Shown in pieces: positions 44,407 through 55,988 of a DNA stretch of 64,000 nucleotides. Position numbers and translations under genes: made by a program. The notes beneath the pieces are model-generated. The model saw only the letters and a list, made by a program, of their open reading frames with translations. It did no database searches and was not told the origin of the DNA. The stretch spans positions 62,001 through 126,000 of the forward strand of contig JARGSG010000027.1 in NCBI GenBank assembly GCA_030374805.1, read 5' to 3'. The stretch comes from Gracilaria gracilis. Its lineage: Eukaryota; Rhodophyta; Florideophyceae; Gracilariales; Gracilariaceae. The stretch's first letter is position 1, and each line of letters opens with the position of its first letter.

Positions 44407-46412
44407 TCACTCCGGGAAGTCTTCGATTCCGAAACGGGCAGTCACGTCGGCCAATATCTCCGACGCCAGTATGCCACTGTGCCTGGCCACGATGATAGCA
44501 AGCGCTCGACGCATGCCAATGACCCTGTGAGATACCACCCGTAGGAGGGAAACGTCACGAACCCAAGAGTGGGCCCCGGTAAGCGCTCCCAAAAGAGATA
44601 TTGGAGCCGGTACGCCTATGCGCTGGCATTCCGACCCAAGGGCGGCCAAAGCGGCTCCCAATTCGGGACTGTACTCTCCTTCGGGAGCCACTTCGATACC
44701 AGGAACGGACTCGACCTGAAAAGTGGTTGAAACCGAGGACCCAATGGGAGCAATGAACATGCTTGGCCCACCCACGACGGCGCGGGAGGCTTGACCCACG
44801 GTGGGAACAATTGAGGCAGTGAGAACGACAGGTCCAGCGACAGTGCCAATAGAACCACAAGCCCCACTGGGAATAACTGGACCCCCTTGATCACCAGACG
44901 GGATCGCCACATTTGGAGCCGCACTAGATGAGGCGACAGAAAGAGAAGACTCCTCCTCATCTTCGCCATCGGAATGCAACCCAGATGATGGGCCCGGATT
45001 GGAGGGTGGTGACGGACCAGCCGGCGGCGCAATGGGATCCTGTAAACAGGACGGAACGAAACCAACCCCTTGGGGCCAGTATTTGCAGAACTCCTTAGCA
45101 TCAGGGTTTGGCATTCTCTTCCAAATGGGTACAAATGGCGGCATAGATTCGTACGCCTTTCCACCGTCGCGTCCTGCAGGGTGTCATGGAATGTCGTAGT
45201 AGTACCGGTCTGATAATTATACCACAGAATTCCTGTTGTTTGGGACCAATCGATGCGAGTCACATCCGACAACAGCGATTGGACATCGGCAAAGCTGTAT
45301 GGGCACCCTCGGAGGACGTTGTTAATCCCTAAAACGCGGACGTAGCGAAGCACAACGGCAGGCAGCGGAAACAAGAGACTTTTTGGGGATGGTAGGCTGT
45401 CGTCGTGGTATAGGCCCCAGTCACGGCACTTCTTGCGAATGAAAACCCCGTAACGGGCTGCATACAGCCATCCCAGGAAAGCAAATAGCACCCACTCAAC
45501 GAAAAAAACCTGCCACATGGCATTGGTGAACGCGTTTCTCGGGCCTCGCATCAGGTTCGAGTAATACGCCGAGACGGATGGCGTTGGAATACCCAAGTGG
45601 CGGGATACGGACATAATCTCCACGGTTGAAGACCCAATCGGGATGTAGTGTTGCTTACGAGACGCCACAGGCATATCAAAATATTCCTGGTTATGCCACC
45701 CGAATAGGTACTTGTGCGTGTCCCTAATACGAGAGTCATCGGCAACGAACTCTCCCCAATATTCCCGATCACGAATCCAGTATATCTGGTCGTATGGAGG
45801 CTGAAAGGCAATAGCGCCCAACATGCAGTGACCCACTGGGGGTATCTTCAGACTCTCTCCAAGTTGGGCGTAGTCGGCGCTGAGGCGGCCGATGATGTCA
45901 GCCAGCCTTCGCTGGTAGCTGATTCCTTCCCAACAACGAGCAAAAGGCATATCTGAACGAATACTGCCGCTATCCGCCGTACAGATGTCCTCAGAAGGGT
46001 TAATGGGCATATGCTCTCAACGAGCCCGCCAAGATTCGATGCGGTTGCGTCGGTTCTTCTGCGAAAACCCCTGGTACGTTGGGACGGCTTCGAATCGTTT
46101 CGCGTCGAAGTACATCATCCCCATGGGTAAGTACTCATGGACCGGATACGGAATGGCGACATGCCGAGAGCCGACATGCACCCGGCTCGGGTTAGCGGTG
46201 TGATCGAACGCCTGAGTAGGATTGACCCACTTTCCTCCCGCTTGGGGCGTCATGCCGATTGATGGAGCGCCAGCTGAAGAAGCGACGGCTGAAGTGGGGG
46301 CTGGAATCAGAGTAGTAGCTGAAACGGAAAAAGAAGGTAAGGGAAAGCGAGGGATTCTCCCTTCGGGGTCGAATAACAGGATCAGAAGTGGGCTGCAACG
46401 ATGATATATCAA
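44407..46412 (-). pseudogene. Antisense ORF of unknown function in element B
   Basis: Opposite to gag-pol. A frame runs 46412-45140, interrupted by one UGA at 46017, then shifts once near 45145 and stays open to 44407, giving about 665 residues; a further upstream frame reaches 46686. The N-terminal part is Ser/Pro/Ala-rich. The middle has aromatic-rich globular sequence (IYWIRDREYWGEF, LFGWHNQEYFD) and one hydrophobic segment near 45470-45390 (WVLFAFLGWLYAA) followed by RKKCR. Next is an acidic, Pro-rich linker (SDGEDEEESS), then an Ala/Leu-rich C-terminal domain ending DVTARFGIEDFPE. I recognise no family. Antisense ORFs near the 3' LTR are known from some plant Ty3 lineages. Confidence 0.55.
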
Positions 46413-47077
46413 CTTCGCGTCCCTGCTCAGGCTCTTGTACTGCCGAATCTGTCACGGCAAGCGCCCCTTCCAGGTCAACGACCACTGAACTCCACACAAG
46501 ATACGACCGCGTTTCGCCATTCAAAACCGATTCGGACGACGACACCTCTTCAGCCAACTGTAGAGCTTCCGTGAATGCAGAAAAGCACCCTAACGGGATT
46601 TTAGTAGCGCAAACTGCCGCGCTTGGAAACAGGCTCGCCGTTCGTCTCGAACGTTGAAACACTGACACTCCCAACCGCACGGGCACCGCGACACCCGTTG
46701 TAGGGAAGAGGGGATAGTGCCGCCACAGAATACACTGACGATGACCTCAATGGGACTGTTGCAACGTGTCATTCCAGTTATGGTCGCCGCTTCATGCCTT
46801 CCCCAATCGTTGGTTCTCCAATCGTTGGTTGTTGTGTCGGTAATAGAATTCCTCATCCGGTCTGCGTTATCCCCCACCGGAGTGGCTTTGGCTCCTCCTG
46901 CAGCGATTTTCAGGCGCACGTGCGCGCGTACAGGAACCTTCGTGGGTACTCACCTATAAGTCCTTCAAATCCCCAAGGGCCTTAACCCGCCAGGAGCTAA
47001 ACAAAAAGGCTGTATGGCAACCAGTCCATGGGACATAACAACCCGTCCAAACGCGACCTCGGGACGAGGTCGGATGT

Positions 47078-47090
47078 AAGAAGGGGAGTC
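47078..47090 (+). other. Element B polypurine tract
   Basis: AAGAAGGGGAG just before the 3' LTR; primes plus-strand synthesis in LTR retroelements. Confidence 0.7.
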
Positions 47091-47514
47091 TGTACTGCAC
47101 TAGAATCAGCCCATATTGGGTATGCATTGTAGCATAGTAGTAGTTTAGTGTGCTCAAGGTGCCCCCAGGGTGTCCACGTGTAGGGCTCAGGCACTGTGTT
47201 GTGCAAGTGTTCAAGGGCCTCCTTTGTAGGTAGTTTGTTCATTATTTTTCGTCACGTGGCTGCTATCCCCGGAGATGCACTTAAGCACCTCCCGCTGGGC
47301 AGAGCCGACCGTGGTAAACATCAGGCACCCCCTAGCCGATTCTTCATCGTCTAGTTTCCCATAGGATTGTTCTGCCGCCGCTACCGGTGCTGCACGCCTG
47401 TCTCGTGCCCCGTTGTTAACGTCGCTACACGCTCCTTTGTCCCCGCTTGGGTGCTGCGCATAGTATCCCTATTTTTTGGGCACTGTTGGTACTCACTCGC
47501 GTGAGGGTACTTCA
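47091..47514 (+). repeat. Element B 3' LTR
   Basis: 424 bp, TGTACTGCACTAG...ACTTCA; pair of 37544-37966. Confidence 0.92.
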
Positions 47515-48616
47515 CTAGCAACTAATACCCTGAAGGGCTTCTCTGGCTGAACAAGTACAATTGCGAGGGCTAATTTCAGCTTTTCGTAAAGGAGAGGCAA
47601 TGGTTGAATTGTTTGTAATCCGTGCTGTGCGGACGTAACCGTGACCCAGGTCTAAGATTCCCGTGGAATGCAAATAGACGGAGCCATTTGTAGCTTTGTC
47701 GACGAGCGGTGTGATTCTGACGGCTGTTGAGCCACTGGCAGGGAACTTGCTTCTTGAAAGTCTGTCTTAAAGGTTGCCGAACAATTGGCTCAGTTGTGCC
47801 GTCTTCCAGTTCGACGGTTCTTTTCCGTGGTGAAAGTGCTTCGACAAAACGGTCGCAGAAATCCCACCCAAGTATTACCGGCGTGGCTAAACGCTTGCAA
47901 ATGAGAAGTTCCAGGCGTACAACGCAATGACCAAACCTGACAATCAGGTCGATTACTCCCACGATTGAAAGTGGCCTATTGTTTGCATCCGCTATATCGG
48001 TCGGTAGAGCCGGCCGAATCTGATAAAATAACTGCGGCGGAATAAGAGATTGAACCAAAAAGTGTGAACCAGCACCCGTATCAAGAATGGATAACTGCCG
48101 AACCATATAATTGTCGGATATATCGAGGTCGGCAAAAAGTTTGTAGTTTCGATTCGCCATGACCATGACTCTATCTGGAGCACGGAAATTGCGTGACCGT
48201 ACCCAAGGGCCAAGGAAAACAACGAGTTGTTCTGAGTCCACGTCTGTTTTGGCCTTCTTCCTCGTAATGGTCGTGACCGGGGAACCAGGCTTTACAGACT
48301 CCGGCGCGTCCGAGCTCGACTCCGATTGCACCGCTCCTTGAGAGAAGGCTCCCATGCTCAGTTTTTCTGAGCTTCGCCACCATTCCGCGGAACCGTTTGG
48401 TCTGCCGGTGCGGCTGCCGCTTCACTTTGAGGCGATGAAGGTTCCTGCTCTCCAGTCTGAGTATCCGCCTTCGCACGAAGGTACGATTTGCCGGGAACAC
48501 GTTCCCATTCGACAGGCGTCAACCAGTCATAATGGAGAACAATTTTTGCCATCTCCCTGCATGGGGACATGCAGTTCGGGGCAATATGACCATGTTTGTA
48601 ACAAATATGGCATGTG
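47515..48616 (-). pseudogene. Ty3 element A: end of gag, protease and start of pol linker
   Basis: Minus strand. Gag remnant 48616-48358 with an intact zinc knuckle CHICYKHGHIAPNC and the sequence KIVLHYDWLTPVEWERVP that aligns with element C gag. Gag ends CAG AAA AAC TGA; the protease frame (-1) begins with ATG four bases on and contains VRQLSILDTGAGSHFL and VILGWDFCDRF. Reading then shifts frame to LYEKLKLALAIVLVQPEKPF, RVLVA, where element B enters. It is cut at 48616 by the LTR of element C, so the rest of gag is not next to it. Confidence 0.82.
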
Positions 48617-49612
48617 TGTAGAGAAAACCCCAAAGAGGGTACGTGTCCACCAGGGTGTCCGAGTCCTGCTCCCACAAAAGGGCGAACTCAGAAGTAGAGC
48701 CCTCTGCCCGTGCGCGTGCCACGTGGCAGCCGGGTGTAAACAGGAGACGGTGCTGGAATAACCTGCAGAGGTAAAGAAGAGCGTGGGCCTAGAGGGGAAT
48801 AACCGACGACGGATCAAGAGGGAACGAGTTTAGAAGTAGAGCGAACGGTGCCGTAAGACAGTGTAATGCTCCTACGGAGAACCATACGAGCGAAGCTACG
48901 GCCCGTGCTAACGGCGGGAACAGGGCCGAAAGCGGAACGAGACACACACACACGAGTGTCCAAATATATCTCTGTACAGAGGCGGAAGCGAGACCTGCAC
49001 CAGGAAAACGATGAACTAAACAAAGATCCGGTACTTCGGTGAACGACAACAAATACAACCTGATACTGGGGTAATTAGCAAAACAAGCCAGAAACTGGTA
49101 GTAAAGAACTTTCTTAGGGACCCTGAGGGGTGATTGTACCGAGACCAGACGTGGTTACTCTCCGTAGAGCAGTCGTGAACCTACGTAGGCAGTAACAACC
49201 ATTGCCTAGCCTTTGGGATGAAGACCACGTACTTTAAGAAGAAGATACGACTCAGGTGAGTTTAACTTAGTGGCTCCAGGGCGAGATCGCCCGAGCATAT
49301 ATACTATCTACTGTATCTAGGGCTGCGCACTCCCACGAGGGCTCTACACGTGGACAAACCAGTGTCAGGGTGCCAAAGTATCCGCCCAGCGGGTGTGACG
49401 CCAAATATTTGGACAAATATGCCACAAGGCCCTACTGTACACCTATTTCATAGGTTCTATCCCCGATTCACCTAACAAGGTACGTCCCAACAATATTTCC
49501 AATTTCACCCGAAACGGGGTCCATATTCATAGTCTGACACGTCAGGGCTCAATAGATAGAGCTCTATTATGAGAACTTCATTGTGCCGACATCGGATTGC
49601 CATTGCTCTACA
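48617..49612 (-). repeat. Element C 3' LTR
   Basis: 996 bp, TGTAGAG...CTCTACA, so its two ends are inverted copies of each other over 7 bp. About 98% identical by eye to the other LTR, except the last 80 bp on the right, which are more diverged. It abuts element A gag at 48616. Confidence 0.9.
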
Positions 49613-49630
49613 TCTCCCCCTCCTTAGCCA
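49613..49630 (-). other. Element C polypurine tract
   Basis: On the minus strand GCTAAGGAGGGGGAGA ends exactly at the LTR edge. This fixes the left LTR as the 3' LTR of C. Confidence 0.75.
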
Positions 49631-49693
49631 AGGGTTCGCGCTTTGGTTTGCGGGAAGGCGCCGGCCACCGGTACGTAAGTACTGATCCTCAGA

Positions 49694-50074
49694 ATGGCGG
49701 AATCCGAGACATCGGCAATACCTTCGCAGCTTCCTGAACCAACGCGTGGTACACCACATCACTCTCCTCCGATTTCGCGGCAACAAACGTCATCTCCAAC
49801 CTTCTCTCCTACAGCAGGCATGAACCCTTTGGCTACCAACCCGCTTCTGACTATGGGCCTCCAGCGGACTGGGTCGATCCCTCCTTGGACCATGGTGATG
49901 GCGAGGTGGTGGACGACGACATCCCCCTTGTGGGCGTTCCGAATACGGGCGCTGACGCGGCACAGGTCCCTGCGGAGGGCACTCAAGCTCCCGCGGGTTG
50001 GGGTCTTGCAACGCCGGCTCCCGAAGGCAACGCTGGTCACCAGTAGTCTGGGCAGGGTGCCTGAGGACGTGTAG
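49694..50074 (+). pseudogene. Short antisense ORF in element C
   Basis: 126 codons, opposite to gag-pol and starting 80 bp from the 3' LTR. Starts MAESETSAIPSQLPEPTR, a Ser/Pro-rich opening like that of the antisense ORF in B. A second frame over 49830-50044 reads an acidic, Pro/Ala-rich stretch (DWVDPSLDHGDGEVVDDD) and may be the true continuation after a frameshift. No domain known. It occupies the same place and direction as the larger ORF in B. Confidence 0.4.
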
Positions 50075-50426
50075 TTCTGTCGCTCGGATACGATGAACCC
50101 AGTTAGGCCACACCTTGGCATTACTTCTCCCCTCCTGTACGACCCTTCTCGTGTTCGAGCTTCTTTCATACTTCCTTCCTCTTCCTTCTTCATTTCCTAA
50201 CCAGGGTAAACTTCATTTCCATTCGTGGCAACATCTTCCTAGATACTTCATTACTTCTTACTTCTTAGTTCCGTTATACGGCGATGAACCGACAATTCGG
50301 TGCGTTCTTTCTTTGTTCATACTGTACATAAGACCAACCTTGTGGGTGTCTTCTCTTCTCTTCTTAGAGCTCCTCGCAACCTACCGCGTAGCGGCACACC
50401 ATATTTACCACATGTCGGTGACAGTT

Positions 50427-50675
50427 CTATCCTACTTGGGCATTATCCAGAGTTGGGGGTAATGCGGACCGGGTTCTTTGGTGATAAGCGATGATCTTGG
50501 ACCTCGGGAGGTGCTCAATTGGCTCCCAAGTGTCCTGCTCTGGGGGATAGCCGTACCAACAGACGCGATAGATTACTTTCCCGTCCTGGGCAACATCGTG
50601 CTTCACGATACGATCGACCACAAAATCCTGTGGGTATACCCCTACGTCTTCGGTTCCTTTGGTTGTTCCCGACAT
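50427..50675 (-). pseudogene. Element C chromodomain
   Basis: Chromodomain with the expected aromatic residues: VVDRIVKHDVAQDGKVIY, RVCWYGYPPEQDTWEP and IEHLPRSKI. In chromoviruses it sits at the integrase C-terminus and steers insertion to heterochromatin. It is separated from integrase by a frame change near 50680 and an unrelated block at about 50900-51440. Confidence 0.88.
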
Positions 50676-50899
50676 TGGGCTTTGCTTCTCTACGTAACCC
50701 GAGCGGGTACACGCAAGTAGCTACGGGTTTCCGGCTTCGGTGAGGTGGGGGTGTCTCGTTGACGAGAGCGCTAACCGTCACGACGGGGAATGGCTAACTT
50801 CCGTTTTCGGCTGCCAATCTCCACGAAAGTGGCTTTTGGTGGAAGCTCTTCACTTCCGGAGTCCGGTGAACTAACCTCTTTTTCCAGCGGGCAACAACT

Positions 50900-51440
50900 T
50901 TAACTAACGACGACGATCCTGATCCAGGCAAAGTTGCTTCTCGATGCGGGAGAGCCATTGCAACGGAGATACTGCGTTTGAACACTCGCTATGCAGGATG
51001 GCAGATTCACCGGGCCACAGCAACGTACCACTTCATTGCACATGGCGGCGGGTTGTAACATTGCAGCGCCATGTGATTGGCTCGGCACTCTGGCACGGTA
51101 TGGAGTGCAACGCATCCCTATTGGGCGACAAACCTGGCAAGTGGCCCTGTGCACTATCGTCTGATTCCGGAAACGCCATGCGCCGTGGCAAGCCAAAAAA
51201 TCAAATAAATTAGTTTGGCGTGCCACTCTGCACCCGCGCGCACGCATGCGTATGCACCGCCAGCCGCTGGCACTCAAAACATTAAGTATTTTGACCGGCC
51301 ACCGGTACGAGCAATTTTGCAAACGCGAGCGGCACTCCTGCAAATTATCTGCCGATGACGGCACGCTTTCCACGGAGATTTCTGAGCCACACAGCGCACC
51401 TGTGAAGGTTCCTTCATGCAAATTGCATGCGTCCACTCCC
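50900..51440. other. Foreign GC-rich block in element C
   Basis: Interrupts the integrase-chromodomain coding sense and differs in composition from both sides (many CG and GCGC words). Weak inverse ends CCTGATCCAGG (50921) and CCTGAATCAGG (51443) exist, without a target duplication I could see. No gene in it. Confidence 0.45.
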
Positions 51441-51514
51441 TGAATCAGGCTCTACGACCCTATTCACAAGGATCCTTCGCTTCGAAACACCTACTGTAGG
51501 TTCTTCTCATAGGG

Positions 51515-52921
51515 CTAATCGCTGCGCTGACCCATTGACGGGTCGGCGGAGACCGTCTTTTCGGTACGTTTTGACTTCTGCGCCTCTTGCGGGCGAGGCG
51601 TAGAAGTAGCCAACGACTTGGACGCTTGCCCACGAGGGTTCTCATCACTAACAGTGGTATTCCTCACAGGGGTAGCTTCGTCTTCATTACTGACATTCGC
51701 CTCGACCGAGGATCCCACACGCGTGTGCGTTAGCGGCGATATTCCCGATCCGTGCACCTGTCTCTTTGAGAGCTCAAGCACGTCAGCCAGTCCAGCAGAT
51801 GCCGGAGCAGCCTGAACTCGATTACGTGAGTCCTCCCCCTCCTTAGGGTGCGATACGGCAGCTGATATTACTGTAGCCGGGAGTTGAACTCGAGTTGAGT
51901 GCGTAGGCGTAGCGCGAAAGGGCGGGCTATCCTTGACCAGCCCTGATACCTCAAGTAGGTCCGATAAACCCCGTTCTTGGTGCGGGAGAATCGACGAGCG
52001 GTTCGCACTGTCTCCGTTTGATTCCGTTCCTTCCTGTGTTGCAGGTACTCCAGTTCCGGTTTCCGGTAGCGTTACAAATTCTTGGAGTGAGCTCCGTGCC
52101 CTGTGGACGCGATCGCGTGATATCCGTTCGTGTTGGTTATTAATTTCCAGCACGACGGTGTCTCCAGACATGGAAATAACCTTATAGGGTCCATCCGCAA
52201 TCGGCGATATCTTGTCGCGGCGTTCGTTCTCCGGGTGGTAATACTCCTTACGAAAGAACACATAATCTCCTACCTGTAGGTTAGGTAACGGTCTCCGAAT
52301 TCGGCTATCAAAGTTGCGCTTGTAGGCGAGCTGAGCCCTGTCCATAGAGGCACGTGCTGCGGGTACCAGCTTGGTGAGCCATTTCTTCCACGCATCGCGG
52401 TACAAGCCCGGTGATGGGAACGTATCCAGAGTTGGCTGCGCCTCGATGGCTAGAGGAGGTGGTCTCCTCGACAGTACCAGATCAAATGGTGAAAGTCCTG
52501 TTACCCGATGAACCTGGGTGTTGTACGCATACGTGATAGCGTCCGTGAACTCATCCCACGTCTTGGGATGATCTGCCACATAAGATCTCAAAGCACCAAG
52601 GATGGTTCGATTAAATATCTCCACTTGTCCGTTCGCTTGCGGATGATAAGTCGTAGTGAATAGATTCCTAATATCCAGGATCCTACACACATCTTGAAAG
52701 AACTTCGAGGTGAATTGAGAGCCATTATCGGAAAGTAACTGTACCGGTGGGCCATACACAAAGACCCAGTGGGTAACAAACGCTTGAGCCACAGCGGCTG
52801 CTGTTATCCGTTTGAGCGGCACTGGTCTAACCAATTTAGAGAAACTGTCGGCGATAACCAGTAGGTACTGGTTCCCTCGAGAGGTCTTAATCCATTCTCC
52901 AAGAATGTCAATGGCGACGAA
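51515..52921 (-). pseudogene. Element C integrase
   Basis: In frame with the reverse-transcriptase ORF and separated from it only by UAG at 52922. Starts FVAIDILGEW (first catalytic Asp). Then comes VYGPPVQLLSDNGSQFTSKF (second Asp) and TYHPQANGQVEIFNRT (catalytic Glu), a DYVFFRKEYYHPENE beta-rich C-terminal region, and an Arg/Ser-rich tail with several ..RSSLQE... repeats to the stop at 51515. All three acidic residues present. Confidence 0.9.
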
Positions 52922-55870
52922 CTACAGCGGTGCCCGTGCGGGAAACAACGTTAACTCCTTCGAGTACTTTCTTAATTTGACGTCATTCTTGGCACAAGCC
53001 TGACAGGAGTGGCGGACTGCGTAACAGTCGAACGCCATTGCGGGCCAATAGAAGGCCCTTCTTAAGGTGAGATAAAGCTTCCTTCCTCTCAGGTGGGCTC
53101 CCAACTTCACATAGTGAGACAAGTGCAGTACGCGACTCTGTAAGGAGTGAGGTACCACCATTTGTGGGTTGGTTTCAACAGTTCGCACCAAGTAGTCTTG
53201 GTCATTCACCTGGAAAGGTATCCTATACCCACCGTTCAGACGGGCCCTAACCTGTATACAAAAGGGATCCATCTGCTGTTCCCGTATCATCTCCTCGGGC
53301 GAAATCGGTACGAATGACCCGGTATCCGGTTCTACAGTCTGTGTGGCGAGGATATCGTCACACACATCATCCGATAGGATTTCTGTCTTCCCCTCATCGA
53401 GGTCACCAACCATAAAGCATGGTATCTCTTCCGTGTCCTCGGTGGGTTCAGCTTCTGCTGCAGTGCCCAAACGGGATAGAGCGTTTGCCTGCAAGTTCAA
53501 GGAGCCTTTCTTGTACACTACTTCAAAGTCAAATTCCGATAGTCGGAGTCTCCGTCTCATCAGTCGACCCGACGGTTCGGTAATTTCCATGAGCCAGCGT
53601 AGGCAAGAATGGTCCGTGTGTACCCGAAAATGGGTTCCCATCAAGTATGGTCTCAGCGTTGAGAGGGCCCATACGACGGCAAGGCATTCCTTCTCCGAAA
53701 CGGAGTAATTCCGTTCGTGCACATTCAGTGATCTCGACCAATACCCAATAGGGTGACGTTTGCCAGACTCTTGCACCTGGAACAACGCACAACCAACTTG
53801 GTTCGCACTCGCATCAGTGTCAACCTCGTAGGGTAAGCCGGGTTTCGGCAGGGCCGAGACTGGTGGCGACGTTACAGCTTCAATTACTGCCGCAAATGCG
53901 GACGCTTCCGCATCGCCAAAGGGTTCCAATTCCACTGGTCTTCCTTTCATCAGGAGTTTGTTCAACTTCGAAGCGATATCCGAAAAGTTTGGCACGAAAC
54001 GACGGTAAACGTTACACAGGCCTAAGAAGGATCGAAGCTCAGTTTGAGTTCTTGGGTGGTTCGCCTCTTTCAAGGATTTTACCCGCACCTCATCAATTGA
54101 GAGCTTTCCTGGGCGAATAATATGCCCAAGATACTTAACCGATTCGGTGAAAAACTCGCACTTCTTAAGCTTCAAGGTAATCCCTGCGTCCCGTAAAACG
54201 GTCATAACTTCCCGTACATGGGTGAGATGGTCTTCCATGTTATTGGAAAAGACGAAGACGTCGTCCAAGTATACCAAACAGGTGGTCCACTTGAACCTAG
54301 CCAGGAGAATATCAACCGCTCGCTTAAACGTTGCGGGGGCGTTCGTTAACCCAAAGGGCATTCTCCGAAAACGGTACAGGCCTTGATGGCACACGAAGGC
54401 CGTCTTATCCTTATCTTCTTCCCTTATGGACACTTGCCAGTATCCCCAATTGGCATCTAAAGTGGTAAACACTTTCGCGCTCCCTAGAGAATCGATATAT
54501 TCGTCCATAGGGGGAATCGGGTATACGTCTTTCACTGTAACCGCATTTAACTTTCGGCAATCGATACAAAATCTCCATGATCCATCCGGCTTCGGCACCA
54601 AAACGACTGGTGACGCCCAAGGGGATTGAGCGGGCTCAATAACGCCGGCTCGGAGCATCTTCTCGACTTGAGCCTTCGGTCCTGCCCTGTAAGGGTGTTG
54701 CGCAATGGGCCGAGTGTTCGGAAGTAGATCTATGCAATGCTCTATGACTCCAATTGTTCCGAGGGTAGCATTCCACATGGGCGTAAACTCGCGGAGCATA
54801 TCGCGTAGCTTCTCCCGATGAGACTCCGGTACGTGTTCCAAATTGAGCTTCATTAACTTCTCAACAGGGTTCGTCTGTTCAGTGCCAGGTGGCAACGGCT
54901 TAACCTCAAAAGGTGCTGGGGTGTCTGAACCCGAGTTCTTCTGGGTATCATCCGTATCGGCTTCAAGCGACTCATTTCGTGCTTCGGCGAATTCGGCGGC
55001 CTCCTCCCCCTCCTTAGGGTCAGATACACCGAGCACGGTTCCAATAGGAATCTTCGTGGGTATCACTGCAGCGGGTTGAGGTAGTACCGTGCCAATTACT
55101 TGGTTCTTTGTTAACCACTGTTTGGTTTTGCCAAGATTGGCAACGAGGACCTTAAAGGCTTCATCCGGTTGAATCGTTACAACTCCATTAGCCAAAGCAA
55201 TCTGGCGCTCTTCATATAGTGCCGGTAACGGCTGCACTGTGTGTAGACCAAACTACTTGGTGATGACTTCAACCCACACCTGGAACTCCGGCGGAAGGTG
55301 CACAGATTTGAGCACGTGCAACTTCGTTGATGCCACTGTGCCTTTGGTAGGCTGATGTGCAACCGGAAGCGGTACATGTTTCCGCGCAGCGGCTCGCAGA
55401 GGTCTCCGGACAATCGGAATTATTGAACCGTCTTCCATTTCTCTAGTACGCTTCGGAGGACGGATATTTTCCACAAACCTGTCACAGAAATCACAACCCA
55501 GTATAACTGGTGTGGCTAGCGAATCGCAAACGAGGAAATCTACCTTCACGAGGTGCCTTTCTAATCTTACCAGGAGCGAAATGTAACCAGCCGTACTAAT
55601 CGGATTGTTGTTGGCATCCGAAATATCCATTGATGGACCGTAACGAACACGTTCCTGAAGAGCAGGCGGTATCAGTTTCCTGTGAATAAGGTTAGGAGCA
55701 GCGCCTGTATCTAGGACCGACAACTGACGAACCATAAAATGTTCTGAAAGGCCGAGATCGGCGTAAACTTTATCGTTCCGCTTTGTCATAATCAGGATTC
55801 TATCTGGGAGACGGGGATTACGGGCCCGTATCCACGGTCGACAAAGAACACAAAAGTGTTCCGAATCCAC
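52922..55870 (-). pseudogene. Element C protease, reverse transcriptase and RNase H
   Basis: One frame, with a single UAG at 55253 between protease and reverse transcriptase; element A has a sense codon there. Protease: VRQLSVLDTGAAPNLI and VILGCDFCDRF. Reverse transcriptase: PWASPVVLVPKPDGSWRFC, DLDANWGYWQV-like FTTLDANWGYW, PFGLTNAPATF and the catalytic CLVYLDDVFVFS. RNase H: EVDTDASANQVGC, SVSEKECLAVVW, HTDHSCLRWL and FEVVYKKGSLNLQANALSR. A zinc finger (HLSHYVKLGAHLRGRK...CQACAK) ends the frame at UAG 52922. Every catalytic site is intact, so only stops prevent expression as a polyprotein. Confidence 0.92.
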
Positions 55871-55988
55871 GTCGGTGGCTGCTATTTCCCTTGATTGGAT
55901 CGTAACAGTCGGGGAGCGAAGCGGAGGCGCCTCGGGCGTCTTCTGCTTCGACTTGGAAGACGCCCATCCCGTCGGGGAGACTCCATAT

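Larger units (their letters stand above)
37544..47514 (+). mobile_element. Ty3 chromodomain retroelement B, nested in element A
   Basis: 9971 bp with two LTRs. Target duplication is TTAGC (37539-37543) against CTAGC (47515-47519). On the minus strand, element A's frame reads ...FRVLVA up to the right edge and AN... from the left edge, so the insertion point is exact. Order: LTR, primer site, gag, pol, chromodomain, a 3.9-kb 3' region with a long antisense ORF, purine tract, LTR. Confidence 0.92.

Noticed and set aside
50921..51453. MITE with CCTGATYCAGG ends inside element C
   Set aside because: The motif is nearly self-palindromic, so a match is expected by chance; no target duplication.
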